A stretch of 64,000 nt of DNA. It comes from Pseudomonadota bacterium. GTDB lineage: Bacteria; Pseudomonadota; Alphaproteobacteria; Sphingomonadales; Sphingomonadaceae. Made by a program: the position numbers and the translations under genes. The DNA is taken from contig JBCBSU010000001.1 in NCBI GenBank assembly GCA_039818985.1, positions 1,142,367 through 1,206,366 of the forward strand. The letters are read 5' to 3'. Of the stretch, positions 51,836 to 61,409 are shown piece after piece (within the stretch, counting starts at the first letter, position 1; each line of letters begins with the position of its first letter). Under the pieces are notes generated by a model, which had not been told where the DNA came from, did not search any database, and was given only the letters and a program-made list of their open reading frames with translations.

Positions 51836-52738
51836 ATGACCAACCAGACGACACATAATCCCGAAATGTCGAAACAGATGGCCGAAAGCCCCGGCTTTAT
51901 CGCGGCGCTCGACCAGAGTGGCGGATCTACGCCCAAGGCGCTGCGCGGTTATGGCGTTTCCGAAGATGCCTATAGCAATGACGAGGAAATGTTCGCGCTG
52001 ATCCATGCCATGCGCAGCCGTATCGTCACGGCGCCATGCTTCAATGGGGAAAAGGTCATTGGCGCGATATTGTTTGAACGCACTATGGATGGTGAGGCCG
52101 ATGCTATGCCGGTGCCGCAAAAGCTGTGGCAGCGCGGCGTGGTACCGTTCCTCAAGGTAGACAAGGGTCTGGCCGACCAGGATGACGGTGTGCAGCTGAT
52201 GAAGCCAATGCCTGAACTTGATGCGCTGTGCGAGCGCGCCGTCGCCAAGGGTATATTCGGCACCAAGATGCGCTCGGTTATCCATGAAGCTTCGGAAACC
52301 GGCACCAATGCGATTGTCGACCAGCAATTTGCCGTCGCGGCGCAGATTGCGGGGCACGGCCTGATGCCGATCATCGAACCCGAGGTGAATATCAAGAGTG
52401 AGACACGCACCGAATGCGATGCGATCCTGCACGATGCGGTGAAGCGGCATCTCGATGCTATGCCGGACAGCCAGCAGGTGATGCTTAAGCTGTCCATTCC
52501 GGCGACGCCCAATCTCTATGGCGATCTTGTTGCGCATCCGCGGGTGATGCGTGTGGTGGCACTGTCCGGCGGGTTTTCACGTGACGAAGCCTGTAGTGCG
52601 CTGGCGCGCAACCCCGGCATGATCGCCAGCTTCTCGCGCGCACTGTTACAGGATCTGCGGCAGGACATGGATGATAGCGGCTTCGACAAGGCGCTGGGCA
52701 GCGCGATTGACGAGATTTATCGCGCGTCCATGGCCTGA
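51836..52738 (+). CDS. fba: Class I fructose-bisphosphate aldolase
   Basis: A 300-residue Schiff-base aldolase of the COG3588 type. ALDQSGGSTPKAL (about 24-36) is the substrate loop; FLKVDKGL near 105-112 and PIIEPEV (Glu181, Glu183) line the barrel; Lys218 in MLKLSIP is the probable Schiff-base lysine; ALSGGFSRDEA near 246 binds phosphate. It takes part in glycolysis/gluconeogenesis, completing the tkt-gap-pgk-fba set. Confidence 0.93.
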   Translation: MTNQTTHNPEMSKQMAESPGFIAALDQSGGSTPKALRGYGVSEDAYSNDEEMFALIHAMRSRIVTAPCFNGEKVIGAILFERTMDGEADAMPVPQKLWQRGVVPFLKVDKGLADQDDGVQLMKPMPELDALCERAVAKGIFGTKMRSVIHEASETGTNAIVDQQFAVAAQIAGHGLMPIIEPEVNIKSETRTECDAILHDAVKRHLDAMPDSQQVMLKLSIPATPNLYGDLVAHPRVMRVVALSGGFSRDEACSALARNPGMIASFSRALLQDLRQDMDDSGFDKALGSAIDEIYRASMA

Positions 52739-52752
52739 TCTGGCGTTGCGGC

Positions 52753-53424
52753 ATGAGTGATATTAACTGGTCCGAAGTCGATGCCTATATCACCGATCAT
52801 CTGATCGGCGATGATCCGGCGCAGCGGCAGACGCTGGAGAGCAATCGCGCATCGGGCCTTCCTGCCATCGATGTCTCGGCAGCACAGGGGCGGATGCTGG
52901 AGCTGATGGTCAGGGCGGTATCGGCACGCAATGTGCTCGAAATCGGCACTTTGGGAGGCTTTTCCACTATCTGGCTGACGCGCGGTCTGCCCGATGATGG
53001 CCGTATAATCAGCCTGGAGCTTGATCCGGATTATGCTGAAGTTGCGCGCCGCAATGCGGCTGCTGCCGGTCTTGGCGACAAGGTCGATATCCGCGTCGGC
53101 GATGCCGCGGCGTCGCTGGCGCATTTGGCTGCAGAGGATGCTTCCTTCGATTTCGCCTTTATCGATGCCGACAAGGAGAATTATCCACTCTATCTCGACT
53201 GGTGCTGCCGGCTGGTCAGGCCCGGCGGCATGCTGATCTTCGACAATGTCGTACGCGAGGGCGAGGTGGTGAATCCCGAAAGCAGCGATCCCAAGGTTCC
53301 CGGTACGCGCCAGCTCTATGAGATGATCGGCAACAGAAATGATGTCGAGGCCACCGCTATCCAGACCGTGGGTGAAAAGGGCTGGGATGGTTTCCTGCTC
53401 GCAATTGTGGAACAGACAGATTAA
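52753..53424 (+). CDS. SAM-dependent O-methyltransferase (Methyltransf_3, CaiE/COMT-like)
   Basis: A 223-residue enzyme with motif I LEIGTLGGFSTIWL (about 57-70) and IISLELDPDYAEVARRNAA. The metal-binding FAFIDADKENYPLYLDWC and IFDNVVREGEV match the bacterial catechol/caffeoyl O-methyltransferase family. Substrate not predictable; some members act on small catechols or tRNA. It shares the operon with fba upstream (14 nt) and thiE downstream (3 nt). Confidence 0.88.
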   Translation: MSDINWSEVDAYITDHLIGDDPAQRQTLESNRASGLPAIDVSAAQGRMLELMVRAVSARNVLEIGTLGGFSTIWLTRGLPDDGRIISLELDPDYAEVARRNAAAAGLGDKVDIRVGDAAASLAHLAAEDASFDFAFIDADKENYPLYLDWCCRLVRPGGMLIFDNVVREGEVVNPESSDPKVPGTRQLYEMIGNRNDVEATAIQTVGEKGWDGFLLAIVEQTD

Positions 53425-53427
53425 CCC

Positions 53428-54081
53428 ATGACCGCCATTCCGCCATGCCAGCTTTATCTGATCTCGCCGCTCGACGTCGGTGGTGATTTCCCGCGGCGTC
53501 TGGAAGAGGCACTGAAAGCTGGTCCGGTGGCAGCGTTCCAGTTCCGGGTGAAAGAGCTGGATCAGCATGAGGCAGCACGGCTCGCCGAACCGCTGCAACA
53601 GCTATGCGCCGATCATGATTGTGCCTTTATCGTCAATGATGACATAGCGCTGGCCAAAAGGCTGGGCGCCGATGGCGTACATCTGGGGCAGTCCGATGGC
53701 AGCGTTGCCGAGGCGCGGGCAGCACTGGGCAAAGAGGTACAAATCGGCGTTACCTGCCACGCCAGCCGTGATCTTGCGCTCGATGCCGGTGAGGCTGGCG
53801 CCGATTATGTCGCTTTTGGAGCCTTTTTCGACAGTCAGACGAAGGAAACCCGGCATCGCGCGACAGCCGAGCTGGTCCAATGGTGGTCGTTGATGGTCGA
53901 GTTGCCCTGTGTCGCGATAGGTGGACTAACGCCGGATAATGCCGGCCCAATAGTTGCCGCAGGGGCGGATTTTCTGGCGGTGAGTGGTGCGGTGTGGAAC
54001 GCGGTGGAAGGGCCAGGGCAGGCGGTTATGCGCTTTGACGAGACGATTGCCGCCAATCCGCCGCCAACACCAGAAGACTGA
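53428..54081 (+). CDS. thiE: Thiamine phosphate synthase
   Basis: A 217-residue TIM-barrel enzyme that joins the thiazole and pyrimidine halves of thiamine. Motifs: FQFRVKELD, FIVNDDIALAKRLGADGVHLGQ (about 62-83), GVTCHAS, DYVAFGAFFDSQTKETRH, and PCVAIGGLTPDN (phosphate-binding). No TPP riboswitch can be seen: the gap from the previous gene is 3 nt. Part of the fba-O-methyltransferase operon. Confidence 0.9.
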   Translation: MTAIPPCQLYLISPLDVGGDFPRRLEEALKAGPVAAFQFRVKELDQHEAARLAEPLQQLCADHDCAFIVNDDIALAKRLGADGVHLGQSDGSVAEARAALGKEVQIGVTCHASRDLALDAGEAGADYVAFGAFFDSQTKETRHRATAELVQWWSLMVELPCVAIGGLTPDNAGPIVAAGADFLAVSGAVWNAVEGPGQAVMRFDETIAANPPPTPED

Positions 54082-54092
54082 CGGCGGCAGCG

Positions 54093-54302
54093 TCAGGCAG
54101 CCAATGGCGACTTGCCTGTTTCACGGGCCTGCTGCAGCCGCGCGAGATAGCTGGCAAAATCGTCTTCAAATGCGGCGCATTCCGGAACACTGTCCTCATC
54201 CCGCTGCATATTGGGCAGGGCAGCAGGTAGTGGCGTGATCTTGCCGAACAGCCCGGCTGCTTTGATGCGCTTGCGTGATGTCTCTGATCTGTGTTTCATC
54301 AT
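54093..54302 (-). CDS. Small protein of unknown function
   Basis: A 69-residue soluble protein (MMKHRSETSRKRIKAAGLFG at the N-terminus), basic at the start and acidic later (DEDSVPECAAFEDDFASYLARL). I do not recognise it. AAGGA sits just upstream. A 5' extended frame to 54404 exists but begins with unlikely sequence. It converges with thiE and is divergent from efp. The gap to efp (54303-54496) holds no other gene. Confidence 0.55.
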   Translation of the reverse strand: MMKHRSETSRKRIKAAGLFGKITPLPAALPNMQRDEDSVPECAAFEDDFASYLARLQQARETGKSPLAA

Positions 54303-54496
54303 TCCATCCTTCGATGTCTTGTAAAATCTTTTATCAGAAGCGCGCTGTGACGGATTGCATGAAAACGACACATTCTTGCATTGCCGTAATAATCTTTCGA
54401 ACACCGTTCACGCCGGTGACAATGCTTGCCATTGCTGCAGCAGCGCTATAGACGCCCGGGTCACATAAAGAGCAGCAAGCAGACAGGCGGAATGTC

Positions 54497-55057
54497 ATGA
54501 AAATCAGTGGTGTCGATATTCGTCCCGGCAATATCCTCGAATATGAGAACGGGTTGTGGAAAGTCGCCAAAATCCAGCATACCCAGCCGGGCAAGGGCGG
54601 CGCCTATATGCAGGTGGAGATGAAAAATCTGGTCGACGGGCGCAAGACCAATGTGCGTTTCCGTTCCGCCGATACGGTCGAAAAGGTGCGGCTCGACACC
54701 AAGGATTTTCAATTCCTGTTTGCCGATGGCGACATGCTTACCTTTATGGACAAGGAAAATTACGAGCAGATCATGCTGGCTACTGATCTTCTTGGCGATG
54801 CCGCAGCATTTCTGCAGGACGGCATGGATGTGATGCTCGAACTCTATGAGGAAAAGCCGATCTCGGTGCAGCTGCCCGATCAGGTCGAGGCCGAGATTGT
54901 CGAGGCCGATGCCGTGGTCAAGGGCCAGACGGCATCCTCCAGCTACAAGCCCGCTATGCTCGACAATGGCGTGCGCGTGATGGTGCCGCCGCATATTGAG
55001 AGCGGCACGCGCATCATCGTCGATGTCTATGAACGCACTTATGTTGGCAAGGCCTGA
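54497..55057 (+). CDS. efp: Translation elongation factor P
   Basis: A 186-residue, three-OB-domain factor that rescues ribosomes stalled at polyproline. The tip loop is PGKGGAY with Lys33 as the residue usually modified (beta-lysyl or another group). No modification gene (epmA/epmB) lies nearby. The C-terminal [17 protein letters not shown] is typical. Normal length. Followed 37 nt later by the phosphatase gene. Confidence 0.95.
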   Translation: MKISGVDIRPGNILEYENGLWKVAKIQHTQPGKGGAYMQVEMKNLVDGRKTNVRFRSADTVEKVRLDTKDFQFLFADGDMLTFMDKENYEQIMLATDLLGDAAAFLQDGMDVMLELYEEKPISVQLPDQVEAEIVEADAVVKGQTASSSYKPAMLDNGVRVMVPPHIESGTRIIVDVYERTYVGKA

Positions 55058-55094
55058 GGGTAGCTTGGGGCAGACTGGGCAGGGACGTTAGACG

Positions 55095-55919
55095 ATGCCA
55101 GCATTATCGGGTCTGATGCGCGTCATGGAACGCGCGGCGCGCAAGGCGGGGACGCGGCTGCGACGCGATTTCGGTGAGGTGGAGCATCTGCAGGTCTCGA
55201 AAAAGGGGCCCGCGGACTTCGTTTCCAAGGCCGATCAGCGCGCCGAACGGACAATTTATGACGAACTGCTCTCGGCGCGGCCCGATTGGGGTTTCGTGCT
55301 CGAAGAGGGCGGCACCATTGAAGGCGACCCGACGCGTCCGCGCTGGATCATCGATCCGCTCGACGGCACCAGCAATTTTCTTCACGGCATCCCGCACTTC
55401 GCGATATCGATCGCGGCGCAGGAACCGAAGCCCGATGGCTCGGGGTGGGGCGATATCATTGCCGGACTGGTCTATCAGCCGCTGACCGATGAAAGCTATT
55501 GGGCGGAAAAGAACCGCGGCGCCTGGCTCGGCGATCGCCGGCTTCAGGTTTCGGCGCGCAAGCGTCTCGATGAAGCGCTGATTGCGACCGGCATCCCGTT
55601 TATGGGGCATGGCGACTTTACCGAATGGTCGCGGATATTCGGCGCCATCGGTCCCGAAGTTGCAGGCATTCGCCGCTATGGCTCGGCCGCGCTCGATCTC
55701 GCCTGGCTGGCTGCTGGTCGTTATGACGGTTTCTGGGAAAGCGGGCTCAACAGCTGGGATGTCGCGGCAGGCATTTTGCTGGTGCGCGAGGCACGGGGTT
55801 TTGTCACCGATTATCGCGGTACGCCCGATGCCATGAGCCGGGGCCAGATTCTCGCCGCCAATGACCAGCTGCACAGCCGTTTGCACAAGATCGTCGCGGG
55901 CGCTTTGCGCAACGCCTGA
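55095..55919 (+). CDS. suhB: Inositol monophosphatase family protein
   Basis: A 274-residue Mg/Li-dependent phosphatase. Motifs: WGFVLEEGG (first metal Glu), WIIDPLDGTSNFLHG (second metal site, about 91-105), and WDVAAGILLVREARG near 221-235. It may act on inositol phosphate, as an extragenic suppressor, or on NADP; the sequence does not separate these. The stop is followed by 222 nt leading to nuoA. Confidence 0.9.
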   Translation: MPALSGLMRVMERAARKAGTRLRRDFGEVEHLQVSKKGPADFVSKADQRAERTIYDELLSARPDWGFVLEEGGTIEGDPTRPRWIIDPLDGTSNFLHGIPHFAISIAAQEPKPDGSGWGDIIAGLVYQPLTDESYWAEKNRGAWLGDRRLQVSARKRLDEALIATGIPFMGHGDFTEWSRIFGAIGPEVAGIRRYGSAALDLAWLAAGRYDGFWESGLNSWDVAAGILLVREARGFVTDYRGTPDAMSRGQILAANDQLHSRLHKIVAGALRNA

Positions 55920-55980
55920 GCTGCCTTTAATGCGGCTAAATGGCTGCACCAGCGTCGATAAGTTGATGCCCTCCCCGAAA

Positions 55981-55998
55981 TTGGCGTAAAACCGCCAA
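55981..55998. promoter_or_regulatory. Inverted repeat in the nuoA leader region
   Basis: TTGGCG (55981-55986) / CGCCAA (55993-55998), perfect 6 bp with a 6-nt TAAAAC spacer, lies 144 nt before the nuoA GTG. It could be an operator or a promoter -35 (TTGGCG) with a -10-like TAGAGT 17 nt later. Weak, short evidence. Confidence 0.25.
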
Positions 55999-56141
55999 AG
56001 CGATAGAGTTTTGCTATGCTGAAAGCAGGTCAAAAAAACCGAGTCTATGGCTTGCGATGGCCCCGACTGTCGCCTAGAAGCGCGTCAGTTTCGCACTAGG
56101 CCAATCGAACTTGGCTGAAGTCGCAAGATTAAGGTGGTTAT

Positions 56142-56516
56142 GTGGTCGACCTGATTGAATATTTGCCGATCATGATTTTTGGCGGAATAGCGTTGGCTCT
56201 GTCGCTACTCTTTGTGTTCCTGCCCATGGGGGTTTCGCGCCTGACCGGAGTGCATAATCCCACGGTCGACAAGCTAACCGAATATGAGTGCGGTTTTCCC
56301 GCCTTTGAAGACTCACGCAGCCAGTTCGATGTGCGCTTCTATCTGGTAGCCATCCTGTTCATCATCTTCGACCTTGAGGCGGCTTACCTCTTTCCCTGGG
56401 CGGTTTCACTTGAGGAAATCGGCTGGGCCGGATGGCTGACGATGATGGTGTTTTTGTTCGAGTTGATCGTCGGCTTTGCCTATGCCTGGAAAATCGGCGC
56501 GCTGGAATGGGAGTAA
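56142..56516 (+). CDS. nuoA: NADH-quinone oxidoreductase subunit A
   Basis: A 124-residue membrane subunit of complex I with three helices (about 5-28, 65-85, 95-118) and the loop motif [20 protein letters not shown]. The GTG start at 56142 is used because the ATG overlapping it (56140) is in another frame and stops at once; AAGGTGG lies just upstream. First gene of the nuo operon here. Confidence 0.95.
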   Translation: MVDLIEYLPIMIFGGIALALSLLFVFLPMGVSRLTGVHNPTVDKLTEYECGFPAFEDSRSQFDVRFYLVAILFIIFDLEAAYLFPWAVSLEEIGWAGWLTMMVFLFELIVGFAYAWKIGALEWE

Positions 56517-56527
56517 GGATTTAAGCG

Positions 56528-57070
56528 ATGAACGATATTTCCCCAAAGGCTCCAGTCGCTGAAAACACACCGCCGGATGAGGCTTTTTTCAAGGACCTCA
56601 ATGCCGAAGTGAATGACAAGGGTTTTCTGGTCACTTCTACCGAAGAGCTGTTCCAATGGGCGCGCACCGGGTCCTTGTGGTGGATGACCTTTGGTCTCGC
56701 CTGCTGCGCGGTGGAAATGATCCACGTCAACATGCCGCGCTATGACATGGAGCGCTTTGGTGCCGCGCCGCGCGCTTCGCCGCGCCAGTCGGATGTAATG
56801 ATCGTCGCCGGCACATTGTGCAACAAAATGGCACCGGCAATGCGGCGCGTTTATGATCAGATGTCCGATCCGAAATATGTGATTTCCATGGGGTCGTGCG
56901 CAAATGGTGGCGGCTATTATCATTATAGCTATTCGGTGGTGCGGGGTTGCGACCGGATTGTGCCGGTGGACATCTATGTCCCCGGATGCCCGCCAACTGC
57001 GGAAGCCTTGCTTTACGGCGTGATGCAGCTGCAGCGCAAGATCCGCCGTATCGGCACGCTGGAGCGTTGA
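56528..57070 (+). CDS. nuoB: NADH-quinone oxidoreductase subunit B
   Basis: A 180-residue subunit that holds the last iron-sulfur cluster, N2, before quinone. Tandem Cys in [11 protein letters not shown], then [15 protein letters not shown] and [15 protein letters not shown] supply the ligands. The N-terminal 25 residues are variable. Normal length. Confidence 0.96.
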   Translation: MNDISPKAPVAENTPPDEAFFKDLNAEVNDKGFLVTSTEELFQWARTGSLWWMTFGLACCAVEMIHVNMPRYDMERFGAAPRASPRQSDVMIVAGTLCNKMAPAMRRVYDQMSDPKYVISMGSCANGGGYYHYSYSVVRGCDRIVPVDIYVPGCPPTAEALLYGVMQLQRKIRRIGTLER

Positions 57071-57074
57071 TCCG

Positions 57075-57722
57075 ATGGCACACTCCGCTCCCCATATCGC
57101 GCCGCGCGACGGTATTGTCGATGCGTTGAAGGCCAGTCTCGGCTCCAGCCTGCTCCATGTGGTCGAGGCCAATGGTGAATTGTCGCTGATCGTCGATCGC
57201 GATGCCATAGCCAATGTGCTGCAGGCGCTGCGTGACGACCATGATTATCAGCAGCTGATGGAAATCGCGGGTGTCGACTATCCCGACCGCGCCGAACGGT
57301 TCGAGGTCTGCTATCATCTGCTCAGCCTGACGCTCAACCACCGAATTCGGATCAAGCTCAGTACCGATGAAAACCATCCGGTGCCCAGCGTTACCCATAT
57401 TTGGCCGGTTGCCGGCTGGCTCGAGCGTGAAGTGTTCGACATGTATGGCGTGATTTTCTCCGGCAATCCGGATCTGCGCCGCATTCTCACCGATTATGGC
57501 TTTCGTGGACATCCGTTTCGCAAGGATTTCCCGCTCACCGGCTATGTCGAGATGCGCTATTCCGAAGAAGCGAAGCGCGTCATTTATGAACCGGTCGAGC
57601 TGGCGCAGGATTTCCGCAGCTTCGATTTCACCTCGCCCTGGGAAGGCGCGGACTATGTGCTTCCTGGCGACGAAAAGGCGGAAGACGAGGACGGTGACAC
57701 AAAAAATAAGGACGCGAAATAA
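57075..57722 (+). CDS. nuoC: NADH-quinone oxidoreductase subunit C
   Basis: A 215-residue peripheral-arm subunit with the 30-kDa signature [19 protein letters not shown] and [20 protein letters not shown]. The C-terminus has a highly acidic extension ([17 protein letters not shown]). The stop overlaps the nuoD start by one base. Confidence 0.95.
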   Translation: MAHSAPHIAPRDGIVDALKASLGSSLLHVVEANGELSLIVDRDAIANVLQALRDDHDYQQLMEIAGVDYPDRAERFEVCYHLLSLTLNHRIRIKLSTDENHPVPSVTHIWPVAGWLEREVFDMYGVIFSGNPDLRRILTDYGFRGHPFRKDFPLTGYVEMRYSEEAKRVIYEPVELAQDFRSFDFTSPWEGADYVLPGDEKAEDEDGDTKNKDAK

Positions 57723-58954
57723 TGGCGGGCCATGTCGAGGAAATGCTGGGCGAAACAGACGCTCGTGATCCGGAGACCGGTGATCTGGAGATCCAGAACT
57801 ACACCATCAATTTCGGCCCGCAGCATCCGGCGGCGCACGGCGTGCTGCGTATGGTGATGGAGCTCGATGGCGAGATTATCGAGCGTGTCGACCCGCATGT
57901 CGGTTTGCTGCATCGCGGCACCGAAAAGCTGATCGAATATAAAACCTATTTGCAGGCTTTACCCTATTTTGACCGGCTCGATTATTGCTCGCCGCTGGCG
58001 CAGGAATATAGCTATGTGCTGGCGATCGAGAAGCTGCTCGATCTGGAAGTGCCCGAGCGGGCGCAATATCTGCGCGTATTGTTCGCCGAGCTAACCCGTA
58101 TCTGCAACCATATGCTCAATATCGGTGCGCATGTGATGGATGTCGGCGCGATGACGCCGAATATCTGGATTTTTGAAATCCGCGAACAGTGTCTCGAGTT
58201 TTTCGAACGGGCATCGGGCGCACGCATGCACAGCGCGTATTTTCGCCCCGGCGGTGTCCATCAGGATGTGCCGCTCAAACTGCTCACCGATATTGCCGAC
58301 TGGCTCGATGAATTTCCCAAGCTGTTCGAAGACGCGATGAGCCTGGTCAGCGACAACCGGATCTTCAAGCAGCGCAATGTCGATATTGCCACGGTCAGCA
58401 AGGATGATGCGATCAAATGGGGCTTTTCCGGCCCGATGATCCGCGGTTCGGGCATCGCCTGGGATCTGCGCAAGTCGCAGCCCTATGATGTTTACGACCG
58501 GATGGAGTTTGACGTGCCGGTAGGTACCAATGGCGATTGCTATGACCGCTTCATGGTCCGCGTCGAGGAAGTGCGCCAGTCGGCACGCATCATGCGGCAA
58601 TGCCTGCAGCAAATGCCCGAAGGTCCAATTGCCTCGACCGACCGCAAGGTCGTGCCACCCAAGCGTGGCGAGATGAAGCAATCAATGGAAGCGCTGATCC
58701 ATCACTTCAAGCTCTATACCGAGGGCTTCCATGTGCCCGCCGGCGAAGTCTATGTCGCCACCGAAAGCCCCAAGGGTGAATTCGGCGTCTTTCTGGTCGC
58801 CGATGGCAGCAACAAACCCTATCGCTGCAAGATCCGCCCGACGGCGTTCTCGCACCTGCAGGCGATGGATTTCATGTGCAAGGGCCATATGCTGCCCGAC
58901 GCCACCGCTATTCTCGGCGCCATTGACGTTGTGTTCGGGGAGTGTGATCGGTGA
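57722..58954 (+). CDS. nuoD: NADH-quinone oxidoreductase subunit D
   Basis: A 410-residue 49-kDa subunit forming the quinone-binding cavity with Nuo[14 protein letters not shown] near 36-48, [14 protein letters not shown] (about 60-73) and the C-terminal CDR end are diagnostic. Separate from nuoC, as in alphaproteobacteria (fused in E. coli). The stop overlaps the GTG start of an extra small gene. Confidence 0.96.
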   Translation: MAGHVEEMLGETDARDPETGDLEIQNYTINFGPQHPAAHGVLRMVMELDGEIIERVDPHVGLLHRGTEKLIEYKTYLQALPYFDRLDYCSPLAQEYSYVLAIEKLLDLEVPERAQYLRVLFAELTRICNHMLNIGAHVMDVGAMTPNIWIFEIREQCLEFFERASGARMHSAYFRPGGVHQDVPLKLLTDIADWLDEFPKLFEDAMSLVSDNRIFKQRNVDIATVSKDDAIKWGFSGPMIRGSGIAWDLRKSQPYDVYDRMEFDVPVGTNGDCYDRFMVRVEEVRQSARIMRQCLQQMPEGPIASTDRKVVPPKRGEMKQSMEALIHHFKLYTEGFHVPAGEVYVATESPKGEFGVFLVADGSNKPYRCKIRPTAFSHLQAMDFMCKGHMLPDATAILGAIDVVFGECDR

Positions 58955-59256
58955 GCAAGCCAGACAATATTCTGGATAAGCCTGCGAAAACAGAAGTTCG
59001 GCTTTTTGCGCAGTGGGCGGATTTCGCATCGCGCTATAAGTCGTATTTTTCGACGTTCGGTATCATCTGGGCCTGCATTACAGCAGCTATTTACGCGCGC
59101 TGGATCGTACTGCCCGATATTCCCTTCATCACCGATGAACTGGCTGTGTATTTTGCCGGTGCGTATAATGTGATCTGGTGGGGCTTTCTCTATCCCCGGA
59201 TCGAGAAGATGCAAAAAGATTACGACAAGTCCGTGAAAGAGTCCGCCGATGAGTGA
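58951..59256 (+). CDS. Small two-helix membrane protein within the nuo operon
   Basis: A 101-residue protein with GTG start (GTGA overlap with nuoD). Two hydrophobic helices (about 36-52 and 65-82, [19 protein letters not shown] and [18 protein letters not shown]) and a Lys/Glu-rich tail. I recognise no family. Its stop overlaps nuoE by 8 nt. It may be a complex I assembly factor or accessory subunit by position. Confidence 0.75.
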   Translation: MSKPDNILDKPAKTEVRLFAQWADFASRYKSYFSTFGIIWACITAAIYARWIVLPDIPFITDELAVYFAGAYNVIWWGFLYPRIEKMQKDYDKSVKESADE

Positions 59257-59917
59257 TGTCGCTAATGCCCCCGATGAAGCCGAAGTCCGCGCTCGCTGGG
59301 GCGGCTTTGCCTTTACGCCCGCCAATGACAAGCAGGCCAAAGCCGTCATCGCGCGCTATCCTGAAGGGCGCCAGCGTTCGGCGGTGATGCCGCTGCTCGA
59401 TCTGGCGCAGCGTCAGGTGGGCGCCGAAACAGAAACACAGGGCTGGCTGCCTGTCCCGGTAATCGAATATGTCGCCGACTATCTCGATATGCCGTTTATG
59501 CGCGCCTATGAGGTCGCGACCTTCTACACCATGTACAATCTCGCGCCGGTCGGTCGCTATCATGTGCAGGTGTGCGGCACCACGCCGTGCATGTTGCGCG
59601 GATCGGATGACGTCATGGCGGCGTGCAAGAACAAGGGTATGGTCAAGGGCAAGACGACACCCGATGGTATGTTCACCCTGACCGAGGTGGAATGCATGGG
59701 CAATTGTTCCTCTGCACCAATGTTCCAGATCAATGACGATAATTATGAAGATCTGGACTATGACAGCGCCACCGCCATCCTCGAAGCGCTGGCCAATGGC
59801 GAAAGTCCGAAAACCGGCACCCAGATAGAGGGTCGCAAATCGAGCGAGCCCGAAGGCGGGCCGACCACTTTGAAAGAAATGGTTGATGCCAATCATGACT
59901 ATCGGGGAGAGTGGTGA
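59249..59917 (+). CDS. nuoE: NADH-quinone oxidoreductase subunit E
   Basis: A 222-residue thioredoxin-fold subunit with the 2Fe-2S ligands Cys in VCGTTPCMLRG and ECMGNCSSAPM. EVATFYTMYNLAPVG is conserved. The C-terminal 55 residues (EGRKSSEPEGGPTT) are a low-complexity extension. It is followed immediately by a 51-residue ORF. Confidence 0.95.
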   Translation: MSDVANAPDEAEVRARWGGFAFTPANDKQAKAVIARYPEGRQRSAVMPLLDLAQRQVGAETETQGWLPVPVIEYVADYLDMPFMRAYEVATFYTMYNLAPVGRYHVQVCGTTPCMLRGSDDVMAACKNKGMVKGKTTPDGMFTLTEVECMGNCSSAPMFQINDDNYEDLDYDSATAILEALANGESPKTGTQIEGRKSSEPEGGPTTLKEMVDANHDYRGEW

Positions 59918-60072
59918 TGGAGGGGCGGACTCTTTTTACCATTCTCGCGGTGCTCGGTGTGCTGGTCATAGCCGGCTATGTGTTGCAATTTCTCTACGCT
60001 GTGCTCGGCCTGGCCGTGCTCGCGGGCATCGTAGTCGTCGTCTATCTTGCAATGGAATCGAAGAAGAGCTGA
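59917..60072 (+). CDS. Very small membrane protein between nuoE and nuoF
   Basis: A 51-residue protein, MEGRTLFTILAVLGVLV and onward, with start ATG overlapping the nuoE stop (TGATG). Two adjacent hydrophobic helices (about 5-24 and 28-43) and a Lys-Lys-Ser end. It is 3 nt from nuoF, so it is a coupled gene of the operon. Function unknown. Confidence 0.65.
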   Translation: MEGRTLFTILAVLGVLVIAGYVLQFLYAVLGLAVLAGIVVVVYLAMESKKS

Positions 60073-60075
60073 CCC

Positions 60076-61407
60076 ATGACCTTTGATTTCCTCTCCGACA
60101 AGGACCGTATCTTCACCAATGTCTATGGCTTTCAGGATTGGGGCCTGAAGGCGGCACATGCGCGTGGTGACTGGGACAAGACCAAAGACCTGATAGCGCT
60201 GGGCCAGGACAAGATTATCGCCGAGGTCAAGGAATCCGGACTGCGCGGTCGTGGCGGTGCGGGCTTTCCCACAGGTCTCAAATGGTCGTTCATGCCCAAG
60301 GAAGCGCCCAAAGACCAGTTTGGCAATCCGCGCCCCAGCTTCCTTGTAATCAATGCCGATGAATCCGAGCCGGGCAGCTGCAAAGACCGCGAGATTATCC
60401 GCCATGATCCACACAAGCTGATCGAGGGCGCGCTGGTGGCCGGTTTCGCCATGCGCGCACGCGCGGCCTATATCTATATTCGCGGTGAATATATCCGCGA
60501 GGCGGAGACGTTGTTCGCTGCGGTGGAAGAGGCTTATGCCGCTGGGCTGCTCGGCAAAAATGCCGCCAAATCCGGCTATGATTTCGACGTCTTCGTCCAT
60601 CGCGGGGCAGGGGCCTATATTTGCGGTGAAGAAACCGCGATGATCGAGAGTCTCGAGGGCAAAAAGGGCCAGCCGCGCCTGAAGCCGCCTTTTCCGGCAG
60701 GGGCAGGGCTTTATGGCTGCCCGACCACGGTCAATAATGTCGAGAGCATTGCGGTGGTGCCGACGATCCTGCGGCGTGGTGCGAGCTGGTTCAACAGCTT
60801 CGGTCGCGAGAATAACCATGGCACCAAGCTGTTCCAGATTTCCGGCCATGTCGAAAAGCCCTGTGTTGTCGAAGAGGCGATGAGCATCCCGTTCAAGGAC
60901 CTGATCGAGAAGCATTGCGGCGGCATTAGCGGCGGCTGGGACAATCTGCTCGCGGTGATTCCCGGCGGCTCCTCGGTTCCTCTGGTCCCGGCGGAGCAGA
61001 TCATGGACGCGCCGATGGATTTTGACGGGTTGAAGGAACTCGGCTCGGGCCTCGGTACTGCAGCCGTTATCGTGATGGACAAGTCGACCGACATTATCCA
61101 GGCGATCAGCCGGATCAGCTATTTCTACAAGCATGAAAGCTGCGGCCAGTGCACGCCCTGCCGCGAAGGCACAGGCTGGATGTGGCGCGTGATGGAAAAA
61201 ATGCGTACCGGTGACGCCGATATCGCCGATATCGATACGCTGTTTGAGGTCACCAAGCAGGTCGAAGGTCACACCATCTGCGCCCTAGGTGATGCCGCGG
61301 CCTGGCCGATCCAGGGCCTGATCCGCCACTTCCGCCCCGAAATGGAACGCCGCATCCGCGAGCGTCAGGGCGGCGGTTCCGATGAAATGATGGAGGCTGC
61401 GGAGTAA
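60076..61407 (+). CDS. nuoF: NADH-quinone oxidoreductase subunit F
   Basis: A 443-residue NADH- and FMN-binding subunit. [18 protein letters not shown] (about 56-73) is the FMN/NADH site, [15 protein letters not shown] follows, and the 4Fe-4S ligands are in [15 protein letters not shown] with a later Cys in [11 protein letters not shown]. Entry point for electrons. Confidence 0.97.
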   Translation: MTFDFLSDKDRIFTNVYGFQDWGLKAAHARGDWDKTKDLIALGQDKIIAEVKESGLRGRGGAGFPTGLKWSFMPKEAPKDQFGNPRPSFLVINADESEPGSCKDREIIRHDPHKLIEGALVAGFAMRARAAYIYIRGEYIREAETLFAAVEEAYAAGLLGKNAAKSGYDFDVFVHRGAGAYICGEETAMIESLEGKKGQPRLKPPFPAGAGLYGCPTTVNNVESIAVVPTILRRGASWFNSFGRENNHGTKLFQISGHVEKPCVVEEAMSIPFKDLIEKHCGGISGGWDNLLAVIPGGSSVPLVPAEQIMDAPMDFDGLKELGSGLGTAAVIVMDKSTDIIQAISRISYFYKHESCGQCTPCREGTGWMWRVMEKMRTGDADIADIDTLFEVTKQVEGHTICALGDAAAWPIQGLIRHFRPEMERRIRERQGGGSDEMMEAAE

Positions 61408-61409
61408 CC

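Noticed and set aside
59899-61272. 457-codon minus-strand frame opposite nuoF
   Set aside because: Antisense shadow of nuoF.
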